The position numbers were made by a program, and so were the translations under genes. A stretch of 64,000 nt of DNA, from NCBI GenBank assembly GCA_963573315.1, contig OY752148.1, positions 2,285,263 through 2,349,262 on the forward strand, given 5' to 3'. This stretch comes from Entomortierella parvispora. Taxonomy: Eukaryota > Mortierellomycota > Mortierellomycetes > Mortierellales > Mortierellaceae. Shown here piece by piece: positions 1 to 10,335 of this stretch. Each line of letters starts with the position of its first letter. Positions within the stretch are counted from its first letter, which is position 1. The notes below the pieces were generated by a model, which worked only from the letters and a program-made list of their open reading frames with translations, ran no database searches and had not been told where the DNA came from.

Positions 1-331
1 ACTCGGCAAGATCAGTCCTGTAGTTTGAACGAGAATCCCATTCCAGTAACATGCGTTGGCGCTCAAGTCTAGCCTTCTTGTCCTTTGCATGGACGTCTCC
101 GGTACGTCCATCCTGTCTTTGGGAAGGGTCATGACCAGCGATTTGGGAGTTGTTGGATGAGGAAGTCGATTGGGCAAGGATGTAGAGACTGAGGAAGGTG
201 AAGAAGGCAATGAGTGCTCGCGCTGGAGTGATGCGGCGAGCGAAGGTGCGGACATGAGCCTGGATCGAGGCAATGGGCTGATATTTTTGGCCGTGCAAGG
301 GCAGGATCTCTGAGTGACCCGCCAGGGGCAT
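1..331 (-). CDS. N-terminal part of a type II membrane protein (partial, runs off the left edge)
   Basis: Reading the minus strand from an ATG at 331-329 gives 110 codons open to the window edge, beginning MPLAGHSEILPLHGQK. Residues about 39-53 (ALIAFFTFLSLYILA) form one hydrophobic segment, preceded by Arg residues at 32, 33 and 38. This is a signal-anchor arrangement predicting a short cytosolic tail and a lumenal or extracellular body. The segment after it is polar and charged (SSSNNSQ, then a Lys/Arg/Glu stretch with KDKKARLERQRM), as in stem regions of Golgi glycosyltransferases. The catalytic part is outside the window, so the function is not identifiable. The same layout recurs in the GH5 and GT17 genes later in the window. 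An unrelated open frame on the same strand (129-536) looks like noise. Confidence 0.6.
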   Translation of the reverse strand, partial: MPLAGHSEILPLHGQKYQPIASIQAHVRTFARRITPARALIAFFTFLSLYILAQSTSSSNNSQIAGHDPSQRQDGRTGDVHAKDKKARLERQRMLLEWDSRSNYRTDLAE

Positions 332-867
332 GACTGCAAACGGGGGTATTCGGCGGGAAAGAGAAGAGAATGGGGAAGGGTGGATGGACGAGAGGAGAGA
401 GGGAGCGAAGGAGAAGGTGCGTGTGCGTGTGAGAGAGAGAGATAGAGAGAGAAAGAGGACGAAAGAAGATGGGATGGATGAAATGAACGTGGCTGCAACT
501 GATCCTTGCTCCGTGTGGTGTGTGGTGTGTGTGCACTGGAAATGAGAGTGAGAGTAAATAATAAAATCAAGTTTTATAATTTACTCACCTTTACCATCTG
601 AGCAGTGAACATGGATATCGATCAATTGACTTTCCTTTCCTTTCCTCCCTGCCTCCCTCAGGTGAACAGGGCTCTCTGTTCATTTTCCCAGAAGTTTCCT
701 GCTTCCTCGCCCATGTCCATCCTTCCATCCGCTCGGTCCTTCCCTCCTTCCCTCCTTCTTCCCTTCTTCCTTCCGCCCATCCAATCCTTCCATCCCGGCC
801 ACCCTTCTTCCTTTCATGACCCCCTCTTAACCCAGCATATAGCAGCACCCACTGCCGCGTGTTTTTA
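332..867. other. Intergenic region with GA-rich and CT-rich tracts
   Basis: This 536-nt stretch lies between the divergent partial gene and the next plus-strand gene. Its left part is purine-rich on the plus strand, including GAGA runs near 430-465. Its right part, 630-800, is built of CCTTCC-type pyrimidine blocks. Open frames on both strands are low-complexity products of these tracts. It is probably the shared 5' region of two divergent genes. Confidence 0.5.
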
Positions 868-2850
868 ATGACTTTTAATCCTTCCTCCTCCTTGGCCGAT
901 GCATCCACCTATGCACATCCCCGTTCCATTAGCCCCCCCTGCCTTCACCCCCAGCTTGGATCTTGGACCCCACGCGATCTTGTCCACTGCTCCAATCGCA
1001 AGCTCGACGCCGACTTCTTCTCCTCCCGCTCCCTCTCCATTCACAGACGCATTGTCATCCGCAACTTTCTTTCTTTCCTCTTCGAGCTGCAGCCCCTGAA
1101 CGAACACCATAATGACAGCACAGCCGTTCTGGAGTTGAACCTGCATCCTCCTCCTGGCAGCCCCGAATACGATGACGGCGACAATCATGGTCGTGGATAT
1201 GACCAGTGGATGGAACAAACTCTTTCTGCCGCTGGTCTCCCTCCCTCTTGCTCCGATGCTGCACCCTCCTTGGCGCCTTCCTCCGAGGATGACCTTGACC
1301 TGCCGGTCCTCGAGTGGATGAACTCTTCTGAAGAACCCATTCTCTCTCGCTCAGCCGCCGCCGCAGCCTCGGCTGTCACCTCCAGGCGTAGGCCTCAATC
1401 CCTTCGCTCAAGTCGCATCCCTCTTCCTCGCCCTCAGTCAACAGAGTTGCCTCAGTCTCTCCACTCATATCTGTCTACCGTCTTCGACGTCGATTGGTCC
1501 ATTAAATCCCCCACGACGGAAGACGCGCTTTTCACGAACAAAAAGAGTTCGACTACCCGACCTTCCGGCCTCGGTAATCTGTCGTCCGCCCTGTCCTCGC
1601 CTTTAGCAGATACAACAAAAGGGTTGAGGGCCTCTCCTGAACCAGAACTCTCTGCAAATTCTATCCTTTCCGTACCAACTTGTCGAACGCAGGACGTTCA
1701 TATTGGACTGCAAGGGCGTCAACCTTTGACTGACTTTAGCAGCCAAGAAAGCAGCATTGGCTTATGTGAGAGCAAGAGCAGCTCTAAACACGAAGAAGGC
1801 GTGGCGAACTCAGTGCTCTTTACATGGGAGCAGGCGGCATTGAATCGTCAGACTTCCTCGAGTCTGCAGGATCGAACCCCACGACAGTATTCAAAAGACG
1901 AACACCAGCGCCAGCACCAACATCAGCATCAACAGCAACATGGGCAGGAGCATGAGCAGCACATCCACAATCATATCCACATCCATGTCCACACCTGTGC
2001 GTCCCCTTCACCAGACTCCAGGAATGGCTCAGTGATATACTCCTACTCCCAACCACCGCAGCCGCAGCCACAATCCTCGCGATACCCCACCCAGTCGCAT
2101 CTGCTCTCTCCACCGCCTTCTGGACAGAGGAAACACCAGCATCAACAAAAAGAATCATACCCTTGCATCGCAGTGGCTGGCCCACTTGCACCTCAGTCTT
2201 CTTCACAACCTTTAAAGATCTCATCTTCTTTACTCCAATACCCACCAGAAAAGACCGTGTCTGCTGGACATGACCAGCTTTACCTCGCCGCCCCCACCCC
2301 TTCCTCCTCTCCAGAACCATCTCGTTCTCGATACCCGCGTTCTCCGCCACCACCACCTTATACTCCTTCGCAGTCGATAGCCATCAACACGGCTGAATTT
2401 AGCGAATCCTTGGTTTACCCCCATCCGATGAAACAAGCGCCCCAGGCGCCACGCCACATGCAGTCGGCAGCAGCAAGGAAAGAGTACCGACGCTATGAGG
2501 AACAACAAAAAATGTTTGTGCGAGATGAAGAACCCAGAGAAACTGGATCTTCAGGGTTTCTGCAGCTATTGACGAGGCAGAGCTCGAAGCGAAAGTCAAC
2601 AAAGGTCGCATCCATCAGTGCGCCACTTTCCGTTTCTCAGTCATCCCATTGGCAAGACGAAGACCACGCCCAGTCTTTCACCCGACTCTCTTTATCCTCT
2701 GTGGCCAACACGGGAGTCGGTAACCAGAAAGGACCGTTCTCACCCGCCAAAGGAAAGCAGCAGCGACCCTTGCCTCCGATGACGCACCCGCCTTCGACAG
2801 AAGCGTACTCATACTACCCGTCCCGCAGCGCCCCAGCGGCTGCTCGATAG
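868..2850 (+). CDS. Hypothetical low-complexity Ser/Pro/Gln/His-rich protein
   Basis: A single open frame of 660 codons from the first in-frame ATG at 868 to TAG at 2850; the open frame itself begins slightly earlier with a non-ATG codon. I recognise no enzymatic domain. The protein is dominated by Ser, Pro and Gln, with acidic patches (DDLDLPVLEW near residue 145). A striking His-rich block around residues 346-377 mixes HQ repeats with alternating HIHIHVH. The C-terminal third contains PPPPPY and basic patches such as RKEYRR. The composition suggests a regulatory or scaffold protein, disordered over most of its length. The true start is uncertain: residues 1-100 read less convincingly than the rest, another frame is also open there (from 899), and an in-frame ATG near 1207 is possible. 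It is followed after 136 nt by the first FAD monooxygenase. Confidence 0.5.
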   Translation: MTFNPSSSLADASTYAHPRSISPPCLHPQLGSWTPRDLVHCSNRKLDADFFSSRSLSIHRRIVIRNFLSFLFELQPLNEHHNDSTAVLELNLHPPPGSPEYDDGDNHGRGYDQWMEQTLSAAGLPPSCSDAAPSLAPSSEDDLDLPVLEWMNSSEEPILSRSAAAAASAVTSRRRPQSLRSSRIPLPRPQSTELPQSLHSYLSTVFDVDWSIKSPTTEDALFTNKKSSTTRPSGLGNLSSALSSPLADTTKGLRASPEPELSANSILSVPTCRTQDVHIGLQGRQPLTDFSSQESSIGLCESKSSSKHEEGVANSVLFTWEQAALNRQTSSSLQDRTPRQYSKDEHQRQHQHQHQQQHGQEHEQHIHNHIHIHVHTCASPSPDSRNGSVIYSYSQPPQPQPQSSRYPTQSHLLSPPPSGQRKHQHQQKESYPCIAVAGPLAPQSSSQPLKISSSLLQYPPEKTVSAGHDQLYLAAPTPSSSPEPSRSRYPRSPPPPPYTPSQSIAINTAEFSESLVYPHPMKQAPQAPRHMQSAAARKEYRRYEEQQKMFVRDEEPRETGSSGFLQLLTRQSSKRKSTKVASISAPLSVSQSSHWQDEDHAQSFTRLSLSSVANTGVGNQKGPFSPAKGKQQRPLPPMTHPPSTEAYSYYPSRSAPAAAR

Positions 2851-2986
2851 AATAAAATCGCTTTTTCACTTCGCAACCAAATTCTAACAATTTTTTTTTC
2901 TGCAAAAGGAACAGAGTCAATTTCTGTCGAATGCATTTTCTGTTCCCCACTCATCCACTCCCTCACTCGTAATCAAGAATCAGCCA

Positions 2987-4616
2987 ATGGACCAGGTCAT
3001 TGTAGTCGGGGCGGGCCTAGGGGGCCTTCTCTTAGCCATCATGCTCGAACAGGCCGCGGTCCCTTACGTGGTGCTCGAGCGCGCTACTGTGGCGAGAATG
3101 CCCCTTGAAGGAGGCGGGGTAATCGTGGTCACCCCCCAGATTCAGCCTCTTCTACAGCAGCTCGGTCTACTAGAAGAGGTTGAGAGAGTGTCCAGGCCCG
3201 TGGGTAAGTTAGAGGTCTTTGAGGCCGATCAAGGAAACTTTGAACTTCGGCCATCTGGCATCTTCGACTGTACCTTTTGTAAGCCTAGGTAAGATTGTCA
3301 GGTATTCAAACAAGGGGGATACCCATCCACCAACCGAACTGACTTGGTGTTGTGTAAACATTGTAGACATGGCTATCACTCTCGAGTAATTTCACGACCG
3401 GAGCTATACAACATCCTCGCGGAAGCAATTCCAGAGTCCAAGATTCTCCTGGGAAAACAAGTTTCCGCAGTTCAGCAAATAGGGTTGACCGCGACCTGTG
3501 AGTGCACGGACGGATCATCCTACTCTGGGGTAATCGTGGGGGCGGATGGGGCATACAGCAGTGTGCGCCTTCACCTGTATCGTCAGCTCAAAGACCAGGA
3601 TCTTCTCCCAGCACAAGATCGCAAACCGATGCAGTATCGATATCAAGCACTCGTGGGAATGACACGACCTCTCTCGTCACAGGAGTCGGATATAACTCAC
3701 TCTCAGCCCAGAGTCGTCATCTCTCAAGGAAAAACCCCTTTCACTGTAGGTATCTTGACCTATGCTGAGAAGTCTGCCCAGCAGCCCCCAGCTGACTAGC
3801 TGACTTTTTGTTATAGTTTTGGTGTGTTCCTATGACAATGAATAGAATGTGCTGGATGCTGGACCGACCCATTGTTGGAGAGCCACGCGATTGTCCCGAT
3901 GTGGAGGATCTTAGCTATCACCCAGAGGTGGTGCTTGAAATGGTCCAGACCTACTCTAATCCCAGCCTTCAGACTATTTTCGATGCGACGCCTGAAGGAA
4001 CAATGCTTGCGCTTCCAAGGGAGGAGGCATCTTTTTCAACATGGTCCTCCGGAAAGATTGTGCTTATGGGGGATGGTAAGTTGTGTTTCATAAAGTACTC
4101 GCCGCTCAAAATGAATCGCTAGAACTCTATGAGAGTGTCTCTGACCATTGCTATCTTGCCTTCGCTCCTTTGCCCTCTCAATGTTTCTTAATGATAATAA
4201 GCTTGCCATAAGGTATGTTGCACCGCGGTACAACCTGGATTTTCTGTCATACTTGGATCTTGTCTAACTTTTATTACGCGTGGACGTTGTAGGTCATCCC
4301 ATACGGAGGACAATCAATGGTTCAAGCTGGCTATGATGCAGCAGCCTTGGCCAACATCTTTTACGCCCAACAACTTGATCCATCGAGGGATATTGTGCCC
4401 GAGCTTACCGCATATGGTACCCGACGCCAGGCGGCCGCCAAGGAGGCAGTCAAATACTCGCACTACTGGGGCGAACTCTTTTTCTGGCAAGGCAGGTTAG
4501 GACGACTAATCCGACGAATTGTTTTGAACTATTGCCCCCAGTTCTTGTTGAACCTCCTCGGGGATCGACTGAGCCAAGATCGACCACAGGTACTCTTCCT
4601 TCCAAAGGTCCTATGA
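2987..4616 (+). CDS. FAD-dependent monooxygenase, copy 1
   Basis: Five exons keep frame: 2987-3288, 3367-3745, 3817-4075, 4202-4212 and 4293-4616, giving 424 residues. The N-terminus (VIVVGAGLGGLLLAIMLEQA) is a classic GxGxxG dinucleotide-binding beta-alpha-beta. The middle carries GVIVGADGAYSSVR, matching the DG motif of PHBH/salicylate-hydroxylase type flavoenzymes. The third FAD motif, GDACHKVIPYGGQ, is assembled across three exons, the middle one only 11 nt long. Family knowledge predicts an NAD(P)H- and FAD-dependent hydroxylase acting on a small, often aromatic, substrate; the substrate cannot be told. A related gene follows 462 nt downstream with shared intron positions, so this is a tandem duplicate pair. 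The C-terminus has a hydrophobic stretch (LNYCPQFLLNLLG) that could touch membrane. Confidence 0.85.
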
Positions 4617-5078
4617 GTGCAGTGAATCATGATCGTCTGTCGTCGCAATGGTCTCCAAAGCGGAAAAATAAAAAAAAAACAAAAACAACAAAAAAAGAGA
4701 AAAAAAATCCGGGGACTGGATGATAGAGCAAGTCCGATCGGAAAGAAGGAAAGAATACATAATGACGACGAGCGGCTGAGTGAGAAGGATGTGATGTGAT
4801 TGACGGAGACTCGACAAGGATGATCGATCTGCCGTCGTCCAGCTGCCTTTCCCCCAGTTGGCTGGCGCCCCCCTGTTTCATTCTTCTCTCAGCTCTGGTT
4901 TCTTGCGCGAGATCACTCAACCAGCTCTTTCATGTCGAGCCATTTCATTCTCCATCCTCATTCCACCATTCGTTCAATTGTATAAAACTCCCTTTCTATT
5001 TGCACGCTTTCGATTCCTTACTCCTCCCTACTCCCTATAAGACAGCCACAACCCTGTCGACTCATATACATATCTGCC
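4617..5078. other. Intergenic region between the two monooxygenase genes
   Basis: Holds the 3' end of copy 1 and the promoter of copy 2. There is an A-rich tract at about 4665-4712 and a TATA-like element close to the next start. No gene is supported here. Confidence 0.5.
4981..4987 (+). promoter_or_regulatory. TATA-like element upstream of FAD monooxygenase copy 2
   Basis: The heptamer TATAAAA lies 92 nt before the ATG at 5079, a spacing usual for a fungal core promoter with a short 5' leader. The copy 1 gene shows no comparable element at this distance. Confidence 0.4.
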
Positions 5079-7314
5079 ATGCCCCCACCCTCTGACCTCC
5101 GTGTCCTGATCATTGGTGCTGGCCTTGCTGGCCTCATCATGGGCATCATGCTTGAGAAGGCCGGGATCGACTATCATATCCTGGAGCAAGCCTCCCGCCT
5201 TCGTCCCCTAGGGACCTCCATCACTCTTCATCCAGTCGTTATAGATCTGATCGACCAGCTTGGTCTCCTGGAAGAGATGTTTGCGCTGTCTAAGCCCCTG
5301 CGGGGGATCACTGTCCTTACTTCCAAGGGTCGGAGGATGGGCCACATCGACACTCGAAGCAACAAGCAAAAGTAGGCCCTTGTGCATAATCGACAAGGTT
5401 TATGTTACACCACCCATGTGCTGACCGGACCCTTCCTCTCTTCTCCTTTTTTCAGATTAGGACGTCAAGCCCTGGTGATGAGCAGGTAAAGACTTGCTTC
5501 TTCCAATTTCAAAACAAAGTCCAGATGCCCCCACTTTCAGATTACTATCAGACCTTTCTAATCTGCTGGTTTCTAATCTCGTCACTCCAGGCCGGATCTA
5601 CACGAGCTGTTACTCTCCAGGATCCCAGCCAGGAGGCTCACGACAGGGATGCGAGTCATTGGGATTACCGAGACCCAGTCGGGCGTCATGGTGACCTGTG
5701 TGGACGAATCCACATTCTTTGGAAGCATAGTAGTAGGGGCCGATGGTGCTTACAGCGCTACGCGCCATATTATGTACTCGTCCCTCAAGAAAGAAGGTCG
5801 TCTTCCAGAATCCGACAAGAATCCTCTTTTTGCCGACAAGCAGTGCGTCGTGGGTAAGGACATTACCTCATGGATTGAACTTTTTTCTGGGTGGGGGATG
5901 TGCCTGCCGTTGAAGACTGTCTGAACATTTCTGTTGTTGTTGTTAGGGATGACCTGCCCATTAGACCCCCAAAAATACCCCGTACTTTTGAACAGCAGCT
6001 GCGAGGTCAAAGTACTTCTCGGGAAAGATCAACATACTTCGGTGAGTACATGTGAACTTCGTTTGATATCAGGCAGGTTCTTCCCAGCAGTTGCGCCCTT
6101 GCTTCCATTGCTGGTCGGAGTGCATTCTGTCGCACCACTCCCGACGCAGCAAGCATAGCAAGCAGGCGTAGCCGACGCATGGCAAACTCAACATCCCTGT
6201 TGAGCACTTTGTTATCCCCGACATTTTTAGTTCTTGACTTCTTGGCTTCCTGCACATGCACGACTGTATCACTGCCGCTGTCTGACTCTAATTTGTTCCT
6301 TTGGCATTTAGATGTGGATCTTGCCTTTGAGAGGCAATCGGATAGCGTGGTGTGTGGGGGGTCCAGATCCTCGGCTGCAGCTTGACTATAATTCCTCCAG
6401 TCCAATTTCTTCGGGGCGCTCTTCTCCTTCGAGCAATGGTCGTTATTCAATCTCTTCTTCGGGCTCTTCAGGGAGTCAAGGACGATACTCTTCCTCAGAT
6501 TGGTATCCCGAGACGGCTATTGAGATTTGCGAGGACGTCCGCAACTTCAAATGTCCATACGGCGGGTCCGTTATGGATATCATTGAGGCGACTCCAAAAG
6601 GTCTTGTGTCCAAGGTTCTACTAGAAGAGAAGATGTATCACACTTGGCACCATGGGCGTGTTGTCTTGATTGGAGATGGTAATTGAGCAAACTAACAGCC
6701 GTCTACTTTGACTTGAGGAACGAACGCTAATCCAAATGTCGTTCTCCTCTTTCTACTTTTCCTTTTCGCCTCTCTTCCTCGTGCATGCAGCATGCCACAA
6801 GGTGAGTTTGAAAAAAAAATGAACAGAACAAAAAATTGACAAACACTAACTTTTCATTGCTGTTGACACTGTCTAGATTGTGCCTTTCTTTGGACAAGGC
6901 GCCTCACAGGCAATATTGGATGCAGCGTGCTTGGTCAACATGCTTCATGACCTGCCTTCAAGTTCTGCAGAGGGTATCACCATCATTTTTGAAAAGTACG
7001 CCGAGCAGCGTTTGGGGCCTGCCAAAATTGCATCTGACAGCTCTCGTGAATTCGCAGATCTCATATACGATCAGGTTAGTCTTCACCATTGATATCTTCC
7101 CTTTTAGACGAGTTCTGATAGATTATTCTTCTAATTCCCTCTCTTTTCTCGCTATACACTGTCTCCGCCTCTTGTTTCTCAGGGGTTTAAAGCGGATATG
7201 GCTAGAAGTATTGTGTTGCGGTTCACACCGACCTGGCTCCTTCGGATGATCATAGGAACAACCACAGGATCTCGGCCAACTCTGAATTTTTTACCTCGCC
7301 GTCCAGCTCGCTGA
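5079..7314 (+). CDS. FAD-dependent monooxygenase, copy 2
   Basis: Eight exons keep frame: 5079-5371, 5456-5485, 5591-5853, 5947-6041, 6312-6678, 6791-6801, 6877-7074 and 7183-7314, giving 462 residues. The N-terminus has the GxGxxG fold (LIIGAGLAGLIMGIMLEKAG), the middle has SRPDLHELLL and GSIVVGADGAYSATR, and the third FAD motif GDACHKIVPFFGQGASQ is again built across an 11-nt exon. Four intron positions match copy 1: the first, the one before MWILPL or FWCVPM, and the two flanking the micro-exon. Copy 2 has three extra introns. Exon 5 carries a Ser/Gly-rich insert (about residues 255-290) absent from copy 1, probably a surface loop. The role is inferred as a PHBH-fold hydroxylase of unknown substrate, with exon 2 (30 nt) also unusually small. 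Confidence 0.85.
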
Positions 7315-7653
7315 AGTCATACGAATAAACTTGCCTTCGAATGTTTCCATTGACAAACGCTCCCATGAAGGTGGGGCCGTCTCTCCTCTGGATTACTAGT
7401 TTTCATGCATTATTCCGAGGTTTCTGCACAGATTATTCTCTTTGCAACCTTGTTTTGTGCGTGGGCTTTCAACTCGCCCTCGTCGATAACACAAAAATTT
7501 ATCAGTAACTTCTCCTCTCGTAGACTACTTGGCATCATCTAGATGAGGGTGAGAGGTTAAAAAAAGTAGAGGTATGAACAGAAACACATCGAGAAGAGAA
7601 GAGATCTCTCACCATGACCCAAAAAGTCAGTTTTCCTGTGTAGCAAAATAAAG
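7315..7653. other. Intergenic region
   Basis: Between the monooxygenase stop and the tRNA-Leu gene. I see no open frame or structured element that I can support. Confidence 0.4.
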
Positions 7654-7736
7654 TGAAGAGAGTGGGATTTGAACCCACGCCTACGAATAGACCGCGGCCT
7701 TAACGCGGCGCCTTAGACCAACTCGGCCATCTCTCC
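7654..7736 (-). tRNA. tRNA-Leu (anticodon AAG)
   Basis: Read on the minus strand, a 7-bp acceptor stem (GGAGAGA with TCTCTTC) encloses a D-arm (GCCGAGTTGGTCTAAGGC), an anticodon stem CCGCG/CGCGG with loop TTAAGGC, a long class II variable arm, and a T-arm with GGGTTCAAATCCC. Loop positions 34-36 are AAG, so it reads CUN leucine codons (CUU, and CUC via inosine). The long variable arm is what is expected for tRNA-Leu. No intron is present. It is divergent from the tRNA-Arg gene 158 nt away. Confidence 0.93.
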
Positions 7737-7894
7737 AACTCATTTGGTTTGACATACTTTACAACATATTTATTCTCAGATATTAACCAAGTCACGTGCA
7801 ATACAGACCCAAGCCACATGGGCACGTGACCATCGACAGAACTGCATGGAAATAAAGTGAACTCAGAGTAGTAACTAACATCAAATATCAGAAA

Positions 7895-7966
7895 GGTCTG
7901 CTGGCCCAATGGAAAGGCGTCTGACTACGAATCAGGAGATTGCAGGTTCGACCCCTGCGTAGATCA
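7895..7966 (+). tRNA. tRNA-Arg (anticodon ACG)
   Basis: 72 nt that fold as a standard cloverleaf: acceptor stem GGTCTGC with GTAGATC, D-arm around GGCCCAATGGAAAGGCG, anticodon stem TCTGA/TCAGG with loop CTACGAA (anticodon ACG), and T-arm GCAGGTTCGACCCCTGC. With A34 edited to inosine it reads CGU, CGC and CGA. No intron. The internal A and B boxes of RNA polymerase III are intact. Confidence 0.93.
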
Positions 7967-8594
7967 TTTTGTTGAATTACCTTTTTTGGTGGCGCCATCT
8001 GGCTCGGTCGGCGGCTGGAAAGTTCGCCACGGAGATAGTAGGTGTGGTGCGCTAAAAGGGGCATGAGCCGTTTTGTGCATCTTGTCGTCATCTTTTGAAT
8101 GTTTTTGCCAGGAGAAAAAACAAGGGGCTCGAAGCAACGAGAGGGAGGAGTGGGAGGAGAACCATGGTGGCGTGGGTTGGTTGCACGAAACGGCCCATTC
8201 TCCCTTTGGCCTCCCTGGCTGAATCATTGCAGAGGATGCGCAGAACCATCCAGACATGAGACAGCAAGCAAACTCTTAGCAAAGTTCGGTTTTTCCGTTC
8301 TGCTGACACCCTGTTTGCTGCTCCAACAAACATTTATTTTATTCCAGGTTCTCATCAGGCATAAAAATGATAAAATAGATCGCGCGCTGACTGGTCTGTT
8401 TCTTCTTCTCTCCTTCCAATCATTTGTCGCGGCTCTTTCTTCTCCACTTTCACATTCACCCACTCTTTTGTTCACTTCCGTCTTCTCTTTCACCTCTTCA
8501 GTCTCGCTCTTTATCTTTCAGTCCACGTCCCAACTGCTCGTCTTCAACAACCTCTTCTCTCTTTTTCCTTCCTCCCCACGCACCCCCTCCTTCG
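7967..8594. other. Promoter and 5' leader of the methyltransferase gene
   Basis: 628 nt without a supported gene. The last 200 nt before the ATG at 8595 are strongly CT-rich (TCTTCTCTCC-type blocks), as seen before several genes in this window, and contain no earlier ATG in the coding frame. Confidence 0.5.
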
Positions 8595-10335
8595 ATGGGT
8601 TCTACGCTCTCCACCATGTCTTCTTCATCCTTTAATCCTTCTTCAGCGAGGAAGACCAGCGCCGACTCTCTCGATATCAAGCCCTCGCTCTTCCAGCGCT
8701 CAAAGGCCTCTCTCACTCTCCGGTCCAAAAAGTCTTCTCACTCTTCTCTTTCCCAAAATACCTCCTCCAAACCACATATCGTGCCTTCCTCCCAGAATGC
8801 CAGCGCTTCCGCCAGTGCTTCTTCCAGTCGACACACTTCTCTCGATTCATCAGAAGGTCGTTCGGACCATTCGGTCGGCATTCGTTCCCTAGCCCCTCCC
8901 CTTCAAAAGCCCCTTTATATCCCCCCCATCAACGGAGACTCACAACAGCAACAACAGCAGCACCCTCATCAACTAGAAGGACCCGACTCACAGAATTCGA
9001 GCATGACTGGCGTGATGCCGTCGGGTTCGTTGCCCGAGTGGGCCCACCATTCCCGAAAGTGTGAGGATGGTCGGACTCGGCACACGGTCGAAAATGCTCC
9101 GTACATGCTTCCGAACGACCTTACAGAGTCCGACCGATTGGACGCCCAGCACTATCTGGTCCGGTTTATCTTCAAGGGCAATTACAATGTGAAGCTCGAT
9201 TCCGAGGCACCGCTCAAGATCCTGGACGTGGCAACGGGCACTGGTGTGTGGGCGTTGGAGATGGCGCACGAGTTCCCAAAGGCCGAGGTCTATGGCGTGG
9301 ACATCTCATCCATCTTCCCGACCGAGATCAAGCCCAACAACTGTCATTTCCAGCTGTGCAACATCCTGGATGGTTTACCGTTCGCTGACAACACGTTCGA
9401 TTTCATCTACCAACGCTTGCTCGTCTACGCCCTCACTCCTGCACAACGCAAGCAAGTGTACAGCGAGGTAAAACATTGCTTTTTTGTTGATTTTTGTCAT
9501 GCTCGTGTCTCTTTTTGTCTTTGTCATCTAATCCCCGGCAGATGAAGGTCGCACAACAGGGTTGTCGCACCACTTTTTTTTTATTGTTTTGCTTTACAAT
9601 GAAGAGAGCATCCCATGCCAGACACAATGGGGTTCTAGGCTAGAAGATGCCTTTTTGTTCACGCCAAACTGCTCACACTTTGACCTTCTGATCCCTTCCC
9701 CCCCCCCCTCTCATCATGCAATTTCAACGACATTTGTCTAACCCTATTCTTTCATTCATGTTATTAAATTCAAATAGTTGATGCGTGTCCTCAAGCCTGA
9801 GGGATATCTGCAGCTGGTCGAGTCTGATGGTATCGTCTACAACCCTGGTCCAGAGATGGAAAAGATCAACCAGCTGTCATTGGAGACCTCGCTCCGTCAC
9901 GGTGTGGATCCTAGGGAGGTCCAAGTTATGAAGTCGGGTTTGAAACATTCAGGTTATACAAGTGTCAACTCGTTCAACATTGCACTCCCTGTGGGAGATT
10001 GGGGCGGCAAGGCCGGAGCTTTGAGTCGACAAAACATGCATGGTCTCGCAACCATCTGGCTCAAGGGTGAGGTTGGACGAATGGATCAGGCCGCGGTCGA
10101 TACCATGTTGGCCAAGGTGGATCAAGAGTGCGAACAGTTTCAATCCTATTACAAGGTATGGCTCGTCGTTGGAGCAAAACCGACCATTGCTGCAAAGTTG
10201 GCCAGGGAGGCCAAGAAGGCCGCTGCTGCATTGGCCTCCAAGAGTGGGGCCTGCGTTGCCGGCTCGGCCCCTGCACCGTCGGCAGCGCCTAATCTTGTCC
10301 CGACTCAAGGACGACGATCGCCGAGCGATGTCTAG
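8595..10335 (+). CDS. SAM-dependent methyltransferase, LaeA/UMTA-like
   Basis: Two exons, 8595-9467 and 9778-10335, join in frame to give 476 residues. Residues 1-140 are Ser-rich and probably disordered, with a short poly-Gln run. The class I methyltransferase core follows: ILDVATGTGVWALEMA is motif I, VYGVDIS the acidic motif II loop, then LPFADNTFDFIYQRLL and, across the intron, RVLKPEGYLQLVES. This matches fungal LaeA/TAM-type methyltransferases that act as regulators or on small molecules; the substrate is unknown. The protein begins MGSTLS, which fits the N-myristoylation pattern (Gly2, Ser/Thr6). The 310-nt intron is long for this locus. The C-terminus is Ala-rich and basic (AREAKKAAAALASK). 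The open frame extends upstream, but 8595 is the first ATG. Confidence 0.85.

Noticed and set aside
859..867. Start of the first hypothetical protein at 859
   Set aside because: The codon is GTG, not ATG; the first in-frame ATG is 868, and even that start is uncertain.
9541..9777. Extra exon or alternative acceptor inside the methyltransferase intron (after CCCCGGCAG)
   Set aside because: It would insert residues between the conserved SE and LMRVLKPEG blocks and soon meets a stop.
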